Source: Psilocybe azurescens (taxonomy: Eukaryota; Basidiomycota; Agaricomycetes; Agaricales; Agrocybaceae). From it: a DNA stretch of 64,000 nucleotides. The stretch lies in the NCBI GenBank assembly GCA_023853785.1, contig JAJIRX010000105.1:42532-106531 (forward strand). The letters are read 5' to 3'. A model generated the notes under the pieces. That model worked only from the letters and a program-made list of their open reading frames with translations, did no database searches and was not told the DNA's origin. Below, piece by piece: positions 10,466-21,880 of the stretch (position 1 is its first letter; every line of letters starts with the position of its first letter). Position numbers and translations under genes: made by a program.

Positions 10466-11791
10466 TGTCTACACCTGACATTCCGATCCCAGTCAATATA
10501 CAAGAGACTCAAATTAGCGCCAACCTCAATAGCTCAATGCTTTTGAATTTTCTTATGGGTAAATCTCCACCTCTGTGAGATCATCATCACAAACTTATAT
10601 GTTTCAGGCATTTACACCATGGTATATGGAGCAACCATCTACATTTACTGTGGGTTCTTGCTCTCAACTTGAAAAGAAACTTCATCAACTATGTCTTCTA
10701 CGGTATCAAAAAAACCCGAAAATTTTAATCGTCGCATTGTTATATCAACTATTTCCGTGCTATCTGCTATGCTTTTTAGACCTCATTGTGCAATGGTACT
10801 ACCTTACTTGGACAATTGTGATTAATGGAGACCACGCGAGAATCCATCTTTTTGGGAACAGTGGACGGCCCTCAATGGACCTCAGTACTCTCTGCCTTTC
10901 TAGAGAATTCCTTGTTGATTGTTTCCGATGGACTATTGGTTGGTCTGTATTGTTAATTATTATTTGATTCTCATCTATGTCCTGAAAGATATGGAGATGC
11001 TACCACGTCTGGGGACAATCTTCCTGGGCAACTTCCGCTCCATTGATACTTTTAGTCGCTGAATTTGGTGAGCCCCATGGATGAAATTTCAGAATGAACA
11101 CTTCCAGTAATGACATTTCATTGTAGGCCTCTTTGTTGTGACGACAGTTTTAAGTGCAAAATTGGGTTTAATAACCAGTGACGCAAATATTATTTTGTTC
11201 AATAATATTTCAAGTGCTCTCACATTTGTGTCACTGGGGACCACTTTGATTACAACATTTCTCATTGGGTACAGAATGCATTCTGCTTCCCAAATACATG
11301 GTTTACCATCCAGAAGAGTATTCAACCGCATAATGACAATTACTCGTCGGGAATCAGGTGCAGCTGATTTACTGGTACTCCTCCTCAAGGCCATCATCAT
11401 TGTTGTTACATCATTCAATATGTTAAGATCTCCCTTGAGCGAAGCTGATTATTACACGGAATCAATTATCATTGTTGTCTCAGTACGTATCTTCTAATGC
11501 TCATTCTAACACCCTGCATCTCTTACATAGAATTAGGGATTGGCGCCAACAGTTCTGGTCACCAGAATTTCTCTTACAGACACCACCAACACTGTAGTAC
11601 CAGCCACAATCACTCACGTATCCGGCTTGCAGTTTGGATCACAGCAAGGAAGTGGCAGTGGTTATAGTGGAAACATCACTGGAAGAGATGTTAGCGCATC
11701 GGCTGATACAGATGATGCGGAGCAGACCCCAATGATTGAACTGAAGAGGGAGTCCAGCACAGATGCCTTGTCTGGGGACAATCAAGTCTAG
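10466..11791 (+). pseudogene. 7TM fungal membrane protein, copy A, frameshifted
   Basis: Remnant of an agaricomycete family of multi-pass membrane proteins of unknown function. Exon 1 (10466-10558) encodes MSTPDIPIPVNIQETQ and ends at a GTAAAT donor. Exon 2 starts at 10608 with GIYTMVYGATIYIYCGF. A later exon (about 11131-11491) is well preserved, with TSDANIILFNNISSALTFVS and a run of hydrophobic helices. The last exon (from about 11537) gives a hydrophilic tail with FGSQQGSGSGYSGN, MIELKRESSTDALSGDNQV and a stop at 11789. Between these, the frame breaks after CGF (TGA), loses two bases near 10752 within a VL-(Y)-LLCFLDLIVQWYY segment, and shifts again near 10830. Comparison with copy B shows the original frame, so this is a decayed gene. 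Confidence 0.65.
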
Positions 11792-12060
11792 CACATTCGC
11801 GGCACGTCAATAGCAGATTTGTCAACATCAAATTTGGCTTCTTCTCCATTTCCTTTCCTTAAATTTGTGTTTACCATTCTATGATTGGTACATGTCAAAT
11901 AAATGGTTGATCTGTCAATTATTTAACACTTTTTTTCTTGCTTTTAAATCCCTCATTTTTCGATTATTTACTGTTCTCATTTTCCCTACTGTAGGTGAAC
12001 TGTGGCTCCTAGTACATACAATCATTGACATTAAATCCAATCATGTGATTTCACGGTGAG

Positions 12061-13609
12061 ACCATTCCTCGACAGAGTCAGCTCTAGCTGTGCTGCACGC
12101 ACTATCCAGATTCCGATGCCATCAAGACTGCTGCCTGTTTAGGGCCACTCTTAGTTTTGGTTGTAACAGTCCCCGATGCTCATGTATTGCGGTAGCAAGG
12201 ATAAATGTGGCACGAACCGGGTGTATAATTGGAGGAAATACTCCTCTTCCTCTTCCTCTTCCTCTTCCTCTCCTACAATGTACATTTTTGGTATTTATAT
12301 TCCTCCCTCACTCTCCCTGACCCCCTCACGCACCACCCTCCCAATCCTTATCTCTATATGATTTTTTTCGGCCTCCTTCCACAATCATACTCAGGGGACC
12401 AACACCTTGCGCAGCTCATACTCATGATCGGTGACTGACATTGCACCTTCGGCTTTCTCTTATAAGTTTATTCAGTCCTCGTCCTTCCTCGTCCCCAAAG
12501 CAGATGTTGAGTGAGCACATTGCCCATCGACCCCTGCTTTTGCTCAGGCTTCATACAAAGCGTCCCATTTATTGGTTGATAATGTGGCTAATGTGACCAT
12601 TGATAACGGTATGGACCTACTTTCAGAGCACACAAGTAAAGTTCCACACTCATCTATTTGTAACCATCCAAGTACAAAGCAATAGGGGTCTTTAATCTGC
12701 TCTGCAACATTTTGCTCCATATCACATTTTATTCATCGTTGCAACATGCTAGAAGTAACTACAACAGGACTGTAAAGAGAAAGGTAATGATCTCTCCTGG
12801 ATTAGTGGTATGATGGTCTATAAATGGTTTCCAAATAGTCTGAATGAGTCATATTGGGTGGGCCAATTTATGAGGGTGATGTGGGAGATACAGGGGTGTT
12901 AGGGTACTATATCTGATTGTGGGAGAGGCGGAGGTGACGCTGTAGCTAATGTGGATGAATTTCAATGAACTATCAGGCTTCGACATAGCAACGAGAAATC
13001 CGATCTTAAAACAGTCCTCTTACAGGGTTTTCATGCACACCCGAGGCTTCTTCCATACCCGACTCAGATTACCTGCGTGTTCCTTCATAAAAAAGTTGTA
13101 TTGTCTTCTTGCTCTTCTGTCTTCTGTCCTCGTCCACTTTTAAATCCATCCATGTTTTACTCACCATCCCGGCTTGATCATGTCAGCCTTGCTCTCCCTC
13201 GTCGCATTCTGAAACCCCCACAGCCCATACTTCAACTTTGACCTCGGTAGTACCATGGTCTCATTGAGATGTTCACATGGTCGTTTCTATCAGATCACTT
13301 ATGAAGCGCGAGATACCCATACGTGGCAACAGATCTTCAAAATGTAGTACTTGATTGACCTCAGAGCTTCTGTCTCAGGCATAATATAATCGCTAGATGA
13401 TGATCTCAAAATGCTATTTTGGGCACCGTTCTGTTTATCCTGTAACATTCTTGAGCTTAATTAGGTCTTTCTATCTGCGAATCCTGTTACTTCATCAGAG
13501 AAGGTACAGGTGACTGAGCTGATTGAAGTGATGTTGTAGATGTATGATTGTTCTCAGTGTTGCATGGTTAGGGAAAGATATGATGGCGGATCAGCTATCA
13601 CTTTGGGCC
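12061..13609. other. Intergenic region between tandem 7TM copies
   Basis: No gene is supported. ORFs of 60-76 aa around 12090-12440 run through a microsatellite, and 12949-13143 has no domain. Confidence 0.4.
12241..12273 (+). repeat. (CTCTTC)n microsatellite
   Basis: An uninterrupted CTTCCT-type hexamer tract of about 33 bp that produces Leu/Pro or Ser runs in all three forward frames. Confidence 0.9.
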
Positions 13610-14056
13610 TGCTTACTTGTAAATCAGCTACCGTATCTGTGCTCTCCTGGACCGACAAAATGCAGAGTGGCAGATGTCGGTTCGGGAGTTCAATACATCA
13701 TGATGCAGGTCATAATGATTAATTATCGCAATACAGTGATGAGCTTGAACATACTCTAGTACACTACTATAAATAGATAGAAGTATTTGAACGAGACTGT
13801 AACTGGTGTTCTGAGTCAGTTGCTCGTCTGAAGCAACATACCATCCAACGGGTTTCGGTGAATAAAACACTGTATGCCTGGTGAGGGAACTGAGGAGGTC
13901 GAATCATGGTAGTGCCAGAATGATTCCTGCAACATCTATGGCAACTCTTAGGGAAAATAGTGCAAATCTTAGCATAAGATAAGAATATTATGATAAACTA
14001 ATACATAAAGGAAAGTGTTTGGTGGATGAATATCCTCAACTCTAAAAGCATCTCCA

Positions 14057-17000
14057 ATGTCTACACCTGACATTCCAATCCCAGTCAACGTCCAAGAAAA
14101 TGAAATTAGCACCGGCCTCAATAACTCAATGCTTTTAATTTTCTCATGGGTAAATCTCCACTTCTGAGAATAATAGAACAAAAACTTACGCGCCTCAGGC
14201 ATTTACACTATGGTATATGGAGGAACCATGTACCTTTACTGTGGGTTCTTCCATTAACTTGGAAAAAATTGTCAATGATGTGTCCTACAGTATCCAAGAA
14301 GCCTGCAAACTTGAACTGTCACATTATTCTATCAGCCATTTCTGTGCTGTATTTGCTTTGCTTCTTTGAATTCATTGTGCAATGGTACTACCTTGACTGG
14401 GTAGTTGTGATTTCTGGAGACATGCGAGAATCGATATTTTGGGGAGCAGTGGGAGAGGGCCCTCAATGGATTTGGGTAATCAGCACCATTATAAATACTT
14501 CCTCGTTCATTATTTCCGAAGGACTATTGGTTGGTCACTATTGTTGATTATCACATAATTTTCATCAACACTTTGACAGATTTGGAGATGCTACCATGTC
14601 TCGGGACAATCATTCCGGGCGATTGTGGTCCCATTGATACTTTTTGCTGTGGAATGCGGTGAGTCCTATGGATAAAGGTCTGGCATGAATACTTACAGCA
14701 ATAATGTGTCATTGCAGGTCTCTTTGTTACAACAATAGTTTTAGACATCAAATTCAGTCACATAACCAGCGACGCAAATGTTACTCTATTCAATAATATC
14801 TCAAGTGCTCTGACATTTGTGTCACTGGGCACCACTGTGATTACAACATTTTTATTGGTTACAGAATATATTCCATCTCTCGATCAAATCATTCATCATC
14901 CAAATATTATTCAACCGCATTGTGACAATGATCATAGAGTCAGCTGCATCTTACTCACTGATCCTCCTCCTCGATGCCATGGCCATTGTTGTTCCATCAT
15001 TCGCTGTATTGGGATCTCCCATGCAAGAAGCTAGCAAGTACATTGAACAGATTATCATTGTTGGGGCACCAGGAAATGTGCGTGGCAAGGTTGCGTGCTT
15101 GCGTGCGCTTGAGTGCCGCGCAAGTGCACGCAAGCAAATATCTACAACATTTCGCGGCGCATTTGCGTGCATTTGCGTAGACTTTGATCATACAAGCGTG
15201 AATATGCGCAACTTACTTAATTTAGTTGGTCAACCCAATGTATATGTCCGTTTATTTGCGATAAATAAATTATGAGAAATCAATCCAACTCTCTACTACT
15301 AACTTGTGGTATCTTATATCTATGGTTAATTAGCTCTTACTTCGCTTCCTCGAAAGATATAAGGCCGGTATGTCATTCATGTTAATTTATGAACTTACAA
15401 TGATCATCTTATTGCTGTTTATATTTAAATACGAGGCCATGACTGCTAAAGATTGGGATGGGAGGGGGAATCAGCTAACAGGATATTCTCTGCTCTTGTT
15501 CAAATTGAGTATAAATATGTAAGAACTTGAAACAATGAATTTAAAGGCGAAAGTAGCAACAGAGACCACAATCACAACTCAATTTGCAATAGGAATCATC
15601 TCAACAAGAAAATTTGGTGGATTTTACTCATCTAACACTCAAATTTGAAGTAATACGGAAATTTGAAACATAAGGAATGAAATAATCATTTCAACGCAAA
15701 CAATTCACGGTGATTACACATCTAAAACGTCAATTTCGAGTCAGATAGCAAGTTGAAACATAAATACTAATATGCCAAGTGTGTTTAATTTATTTTGATA
15801 TGGCTTTGTGTAGGTGAGGAATACTGAGCACTGACCGAGTGCACTTGCGTGCATCTAAATATTGATTGCGTGGTACTTGCGCTGTAGGTTGAGTGTGATT
15901 GCGCGGTGGTTGCGTGGTGGCTGTGTGTGGTTGCGTGGTGGCTGTGTGCAGGTTGCGTGCGGTTGAGTGTCGGTTGCGAGTGGCTGAATGTGTGTTGAGT
16001 GTTGGCTGAGTGCATTTATGTACAAGTTGCATGTTCACCAGTGTATATTATTCAAACAGGGGTGGTGGTGACGAGGTTGAGAGAAATAACAAGGCACAAA
16101 AATCTTCGGCGGTGAAAGGTTATTACTGCTATGACTTTTGCCAAGTATAGTGCCGGCGCACGGACTCTACAGCGTTAAGTATTGCCTGTGGCTACGTCTT
16201 TTAATATATGTGATCTACACGTCCTAATACAGTACAAATTTGATACCTAGAAGTGTAAATATATTCCTCGCTGTACTTGTTACGTGCTTGTTGTTTATGT
16301 TGTGCTCCGATGATTGCGTACTGATGTCACACGATTATAATTGAGACTCATACTCAACTTATACGGTGTTGAGTTACTACAAAGTTACTAAGAAGGTGCA
16401 CGAAATATAGTATTATCTGTTTTCCCTAAGCTGAACTGCGCACATGGCAGCAATATTGAGTGCATTACAAGAAAATTTCTATTAAGAGTAGGTGGGACAC
16501 AGTAATTAAATGAGCCCCACATAGAACCAACTTCAACACGGAAAGGTGTCAGAAAGCACGGACTTGATGCAAATCCAAGTCAAGTCTCAGTAATCAACAG
16601 TAAATGGATGGCAACATTAATATTATTCATAAAAATAATCCAACTATACACTCAAATGCATGTACTAAGTCCAGGTTGCGTGGCACGCAAATGCACGCAA
16701 GCACGCAAGCACGCAACCTGCCACGCACATTTCCGTATGCCCTCATTGTTGTTGCTGTAAGTACCTTCTAATGCTGATCTGCACGCTCTGTGTCTCTAAT
16801 CTAGAAGCAGGGATGGCACCAACAATTCTGGTCGCCAGAATTGCTACAAATGACAACTACACAGTTGGATCCGCCACAATAACTCACATATCTCGCTTGA
16901 ATTTTGGCTCCCAACAAGGCAGTGATTGCAGCCATGGTGGACATTCCACTGGAGGAGACGTTAACATCACTATTCAGGCAGACCATTCGAAGCTGACACC

Positions 17001-17061
17001 GGTGATCAAAGTGAAGAGGGAGCCCAGCACGGATGCTACATCTGGGGACAATCATGTCTAA
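14057..17061 (+). pseudogene. 7TM fungal membrane protein, copy B, split by a transposon
   Basis: Paralogue of the gene at 10466-11791. It starts MSTPDIPIPVNVQENEIS (exon 1 to about 14150) and keeps a longer correct stretch: SAISVLYLLCFFEFIVQWYY (about 14336-14396), VVVISGDMRESIFWG, DIKFSHITSDANVTLFNNIS (about 14744-14805) and EASKYIEQIIIV (to 15063). The frame breaks near 14855 (about 2 bases lost after ITTFL) and recovers at IIESAASYSLILLLDAM. The 1,679-bp element sits inside the IIIV(V) codons. The exon end and GTAAGT donor follow it at about 16752-16765, and the final exon gives MAPTILVARIA and a C-terminal KREPSTDATSGDNHV with its stop at 17059. The insertion and frameshifts make it non-functional. 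Confidence 0.7.
15064..16742. mobile_element. 1,679-bp non-autonomous TIR element with 9-bp target duplication
   Basis: The ends are inverted: left GGGCACCAGGAAATGTGCGT and right (reverse complement) GGGCATACGGAAATGTGCGT, continuing as GGCA(A)GGTTGCGTGCTTGCGTGC on both sides. It is flanked by the direct 9-bp duplication TCATTGTTG (15055-15063 and 16743-16751). The intact paralogue at about 11466 has an uninterrupted ATTATCATTGTTG at this place. Subterminal and internal TTGCGTG/GTTGAGTG words cluster at 15075-15180, 15850-16000 and 16675-16730, and could be transposase-binding sites. No transposase frame is visible. A 9-bp duplication fits Mutator-like (MULE) elements best. Confidence 0.9.
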
Positions 17062-17230
17062 AGCGTATTGTGGCAAAGCAATAGTAGATGATAGCAGATC
17101 CATCCTACAGAAAATCTCTCTTGGTCCCATAATTACCTTTCTTGTTTTCTCTACTGTAGGTGAACTGTGTCTAGTATATACACTCATGGCCATTTTTTTA
17201 CAAGTAGTCCCATCATTTTTCCATTAACAG

Positions 17231-18344
17231 CGACAGAAAATGATCAGCGTATCAAGACTCACATAAGACGCCTACCCATATAGAACCAATTCTGCATCCT
17301 CCCAATCCCGGGTTGTAAACTGCGTAAGCGCCTATGAAAGTAGTTACCAAGTATTGATATCGACCATCTGTCCCCAACGGAGAGAAATTGAGAGAAGCAG
17401 GATTCTCACTATCAGCAAGTGGTTCTTTTTTTTTTACGCGCAGCTTCACTGAGTTAAATACATCTGTAGCGCTAGAATTGATTGGTACGATGCGTTCCAT
17501 CGGCACGACAGCGCAGTCTAAATTTCTGCGAGATATCATCAAGCATTGCGCTATTGAATCTCGCTCATTACAACACATTCTGATTCGAGCTTAAATGTCT
17601 CCGAGTGCGGCCATCGTGCCTCAAAACATCGGAGCTGCGAGCTGCACTGAGACGCAGAGGTCAACTACTCTCCCATAGGCCTTTGGGTTCATCTATTTCA
17701 CTCACTTCCACGGCCACTCCGTCCCATGCTTTCAGTCATACTCTCAATATGTCCGTCTCCTTCCTACTCACCCACGACTTCAACACCACCATCTGCCCCA
17801 AACCACCCACACTAACCATTCAAATCCGCTATATTGACCCTATTGCACAGATGCACGAATACGGAATATGGGCCGACCCCTCCCCTTCAACTGCCCATCC
17901 ATCACATCACCCTTGTATCCAGCCCAGATGTCCTCAAGCTGGACGTTCTACTCTTGGGACGTATCGAGAACCGGTCAAACGCTCGTGTTCCGTTCTTATA
18001 TACAAGAGTACCCGTGGTGTGAGCCGATGGTGGGGGCTGTGAGAACGTCCATATTGTTCGAGTGGATTGGGAGGAGCGAGTTGCGATGTGTACCTGTTAA
18101 GTTTCATTGTTCCGTTGATGAGCATTTCTGAATCGTTGTAGGTGGAGAATGGGGTTAAAGGATGTCCTGAGTGTGGACAGAGAAGATGGATAGGGAACAA
18201 AACGTACACATTTACATGAATGCACGCCTACAGGATGTATTGACTCAACATCGGGTGCCACCCACAACACAACAACCTGAGCGCTCAGACAGAATGGCAT
18301 GGAGAGGCGTTCTGGTGGCTAGTACAATCCAGACCGTTAGATTG
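17231..18344. other. Unassigned ORFs between the 7TM and segmental-duplication blocks
   Basis: A minus ORF (17252-17578, 108 aa) and a plus ORF (17605-18042, 145 aa, with an internal MSVSFLLTHDFNTTICPKPP start at about 17750) are open. I recognise neither. The plus ORF has an overlapping 87-aa frame at 17868-18131, so a frameshifted gene remnant is possible. Confidence 0.3.
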
Positions 18345-18839
18345 TGAATGACGAGCGAGTGAGGTGTCTTTGATCATTAACTAGTGGTCCTATTTTCAGA
18401 CATCGATTTAATTCTGTATGTCCCCATTTATTCTGATAATTGCACAATCCTGATATCGGCAGGGAGGAATAGAGTAACTTACCTCAACTAGATAAAAAGA
18501 TATTTTCCACATCTCTCGACAAGATGCTATCAGATGCGCTGGGATGCGTTGCACCTCTTCAATAATTATTCACAATATAGACAGATTTCCTGAAGCGGGA
18601 TTGTGAGATGCTCCAACGATAAAGGTCACTGGCATTTGATTATAGTGTTTTGTTTCGATGTTGATGAACAAGCTATGTATTGCGCTTGAACAGCCTTTCC
18701 AGTTATGGTTCTGAAGAACCCACCGTATGATCAGCCCCATCCACGCTCAGACCTCAGCACAGATCCACAGCATGCTCAAGTAATTATACATTGATCTGCG
18801 TTGCCTCACTGTGGCGCTGTGCGCGTGCTAGACTGACGT

Positions 18840-19145
18840 GTGTCCAGTGAGACCTTGAAGAGTTATACTGGACATCAAATCCGATTTAATTTTCTGGTAG
18901 AAGAATACACTCTGGACAGTACTGCGCATATCTTACCCGATAACCATTTAAATTCAAAGAGAAGGCCTCCCAAAGCAATCTATGTTTGTCCGCAAGTTCG
19001 CACGTTATTTGTTCATCACATAGACTGCATTGAGCTCACACCCTGTCAACTTGATACCGAAGTGTGTATATTTATCCCAGGAGCACAAAGCCCGCCAAAT
19101 GATTTTAAAGATATAAAACGAAAGAGGCAGCGATTTTGTGTTTGA
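18840..19145 (+). other. Conserved 101-aa ORF in the duplication, coding status uncertain
   Basis: The last 60 residues (from PKAIYVCPQVRTLFVHHIDC to the KRKRQRFCV end) are almost identical to an ORF at 39395-39742. The upstream halves are frame-scrambled between copies. I recognise no domain. Conservation here is simply that of the duplicated DNA, so it is weak evidence for a protein. Confidence 0.25.
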
Positions 19146-19429
19146 ATATATGTACCGCACGACATTGGGATGATATGACTAACACACAAATCAGTAAGAA
19201 CTACTGGCTATATCAAGACTAATTAGGCGAGGACCTACAGCTATCAAAGACTAAGAGCATACTCGAAGCTCCTATATATGCGGTTTGAGTGTTTAAATTC
19301 AAGCCACGGCAGTGCCCATGGAACGCTTGGCGCACACAATGGGCATGGCGTCGGCATTGATAAAAAAATTGAATACCAATGACCCAAATATGGAGGTCTT
19401 TACACAGCCCCCCATTTTTTGGTCGGACT

Positions 19430-19700
19430 CCGGTCGGACTCCGTCGGACTTTCTATATTCAGAATGACAATTTTTCTGGTCTAGGACTGCTGAAATTTTC
19501 CGGTGAGATTCCGGTGAGATTCCGGTGAAAGTCCGACCGGACTACAAGTCCAACGGACTGTCCGGGCGGACTGTCCACTGAAATGACCGGACAGGACCAA
19601 CGGAAGTCCAATGGAAGTCCATTGGAATCCCACCGGACATGACCATTGGAATTCCAGCGGACAAGTCCAACAGAATTCCAATGGAAGTCCAACGGATGTC
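19430..19700. repeat. TCCA/GGA satellite, left arm of element X
   Basis: Dense repeats of TCCGGT(C/G), TCCAATGGAAGTCCA and CCGGACATGACC-type words, many self-complementary (GGAATTCC, TCCATTGGA). It is inverted relative to 21540-21870. Confidence 0.8.
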
Positions 19701-19734
19701 CTTTTATTATAATTTATACTAGTATAGAAAAAAG

Positions 19735-19815
19735 ACACTAGCGAGAATTGAACTCGGGCATCGGAGAATGCCGGACGCAAGCAGGATAAACCAACTGAGC
19801 CACAAAGGCTTATGA
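19735..19815 (-). other. tRNA-like module of element X (pol III A and B boxes)
   Basis: Read on the minus strand it contains TGGCTCAGTTGG (matches the A-box consensus) and, about 40 bases on, CGAG-TTCAATT-CTCG, a perfect T-arm with the B box GAGTTCAATTC. A hairpin GGCAT...ATGCC lies between them. The acceptor stem does not close, so it is not a working tRNA gene; it resembles the head of a tRNA-derived SINE. The homologous module in element Y is at 57262-57340. Confidence 0.65.
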
Positions 19816-19949
19816 AAATAATAAAATTAGTTAAATACATAGCGATGCCGCCGAAATTCTCGGCACTGCTCGGCACGGGACAAGCAACAACGCGCACGTG
19901 ACATATTGATGCCACGTCGGTCCGTTGTTGATTCCGACCCTAACCCTTT

Positions 19950-21140
19950 TTCCTTCCACCACTACCACCGCCTCGTCGGTCGGAGCCAGGCGAGAGCCAA
20001 CCCGACGCGACAGAGGACGAGAACGACCACGACGGCCACACCGACAAGGACGAGGACGACTGCGACAGCGACAACGAGGACGCGGACGAGGACGCGGACG
20101 AGGACCACGACGAGGACCACGAGGGCGAGGGCGAGGACCGCGAGGGACCGCGAGGACGACGGCTAGGACGACGGCTAGGACCACGACCACGACGGTGAGG
20201 ACCAAGACACCGGCGTGGACCAGGACGACGGCGAGGACGGCGGCGAGAGCAAGGACGACGGCGAGGGCGAGTACGGCGAGAGCAAGGGCGACGGCGAGGG
20301 TGAGTACGGCGGGCGAAGACGAATGCGGCGAGGGCGAGTACAGCGGCGGGGACGAGAACGACGGCGGGGACGAGGACGACAGCGAGGGCGAGTACAGCGG
20401 CGAGGGCGAGTACAACAGCGGGGACGAGGACGACAGCGAGGGCGAGTATGGCGGCGAGGGCGAGTACGGCGGCGAGGGCAGTACGGCGGCGAGGGCGAGT
20501 ACAGCAGCGGGGACGAGGACGACAGCGAGGGCGAGAGACGACAGCGAGGGCGAGTACGGCGGCGAGGGCGAGTACAGCGGCGGGGACGAGAGACGATGGC
20601 GAGGGCGAGTACAGCGGCGAGTGCGAGTACAGCGGCGAGGGGCGAGTACAGCGGCGGGGGACGAGTACAGCGGCGGGGACGAGAACGACGGCGGGGACGA
20701 GGACGACAGCGAGGGCGAGTACAGCAGCGAGGGCGAGTACAGCAGCGAGGGCGAGTACAGCAGCGGGGACGAGGGCGACAGCGAGGGCGAGTACAGCAGC
20801 GAGTACAGCGGCGAGGGCGAGTACAGCAGCGGGGACAAGGACGACAGCGAGGGCGAGGGCGACAGCGAGGGGCGAAGTACGGCCGGCGAGGGAGCAGTAC
20901 AGCAGCGGGGACGAGGACGACAGGACGACCACAACACGCGACGACAGCAGCGACGCGTACCACGACACGTACGGACAACAGCGACACGTACCACGACACG
21001 TATGGACGACACCGACGACAATACCGACGCGTACCACGGCAGGTACGGCCGACGACAACACCCGATGGCGACACCGGCGCATACAACGACGGGTACGGCT
21101 GACCACGACGTCGATAACGCAGACGACGACACCACCAATG
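19950..21140. repeat. GAC/GAG minisatellite core of element X, open in several frames
   Basis: About 1.2 kb made of GGCGAG-TACAGC-GGGGACGAGGACGACAGC-type units of roughly 30-36 bp, with almost no T on the plus strand. Because stops need T (or A-only complements absent here), frames stay open on both strands: 19925-21238 (+, 437 aa), 20215-21102 (+, 295 aa), 19831-21138 (-, 435 aa), 19940-21106 (-, 388 aa). One plus frame reads acidic (GEYSGGDENDGGDEDD), another Arg/Gly-rich, another Ala/Thr/Arg-rich. I do not call a gene; the openness follows from composition. Confidence 0.8.
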
Positions 21141-21346
21141 TACCCTCGCCCCCTTTTTCCGTTCTTTCTTTCTGTTTTTCTTTTTTGTTTCTTTTTATTA
21201 TGTTTTTATTTTATTTTTACCTGTATATAATCATGTAGTATATAGTTTTTAATATATTATATTACATTGTCACATAAATTTAAGCTAAGATTAAAGTATT
21301 CCAGTTGGAATCCAATTGGATTCCATTCCATGTGAATTTAAAGTTG

Positions 21347-21369
21347 GACTTTGTGAAATTCACAAAGTC
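21347..21369. promoter_or_regulatory. Perfect 11-bp-arm palindrome conserved in elements X and Y
   Basis: GACTTTGTGAA-A-TTCACAAAGTC. The same palindrome with a single mismatch is in element Y at 50416-50438. It could be a protein-binding site or a hairpin; its function is unknown. Confidence 0.55.
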
Positions 21370-21539
21370 AGATAATAATGTAGTATATAGTTTACAATAT
21401 ATTATATTACATTGTTACATGAATTAAAGATAAGATTGAAGTATTATTCTAGTGACCTAGCTTCCTTAATATGGCTCCCAAAGCTTCCAAGAACACTGCT
21501 ACTGTCCCTAACTCCCTCCCAAGTCTGCAATTAAACCAG

Positions 21540-21880
21540 CGACAGTCCACTGGACATCCACTGGACATCCACTGGACTCCACTGGACAGAGCACTCTTGG
21601 ATCTGGTCTAATTAAGTGCTGAGAGTCCAGTGGAAGTCCACTGGAAGTCCAACGGAAGTCCAATGGACTGGACAGTCCGGCCAGTCCGCCTGTTTTCTGT
21701 CTTGAAGTGACTTGACCGGACTTTGACCGGAATTTGGCCGGACTCTGACTGGACTGGTACCGAATTTTGTCAAGTCCAATGGAATCCGTTGGACGCCCAA
21801 TGGAATCCGTTGGACGTCCAATGGACTGTCCATTGGAATTGGCTGGGTCCGTGAAAGTCCATTGGAGTCCAACGGAATAT
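21540..21880. repeat. TCCA/GGA satellite, right arm of element X
   Basis: TCCACTGGACATCCACTGGA, TCCAATGGACTGTCCATTGG and GGACTTTGACCGGA-type words. It is preceded at 21300-21345 by CCAGTTGGAATCCAATTGGA-type words that also occur in element Y. Confidence 0.8.

Larger units (their letters stand above)
10020..12060 (+). repeat. First copy of a tandem duplication carrying a 7TM gene
   Basis: Homologous to about 13610-17230. Shared landmarks are an upstream GTAAA(C/T)CAGCT block (10028 / 13621), the start-codon context, the conserved exons and the downstream TACTGTAGGTGAACTGTG word (11990 / 17152). The second copy is longer because of the element inserted at 15064-16742. Confidence 0.8.
13610..17230 (+). 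repeat. Second copy of the tandem 7TM duplication
   Basis: Partner of 10020-12060, diverged by many substitutions and small indels and lengthened by the TIR element at 15064-16742. The distance between the two start codons is about 3.6 kb. Confidence 0.8.

Noticed and set aside
19735..19815. Functional tRNA gene
   Set aside because: A and B boxes are good but the acceptor stem does not pair and the D-stem is imperfect, so it is kept as a tRNA-like module.
19831..21238. Very long ORFs (435-437 aa) on both strands
   Set aside because: They overlap each other completely and exist because the minisatellite lacks stop-forming triplets. No domain, start context or intron pattern supports a gene.
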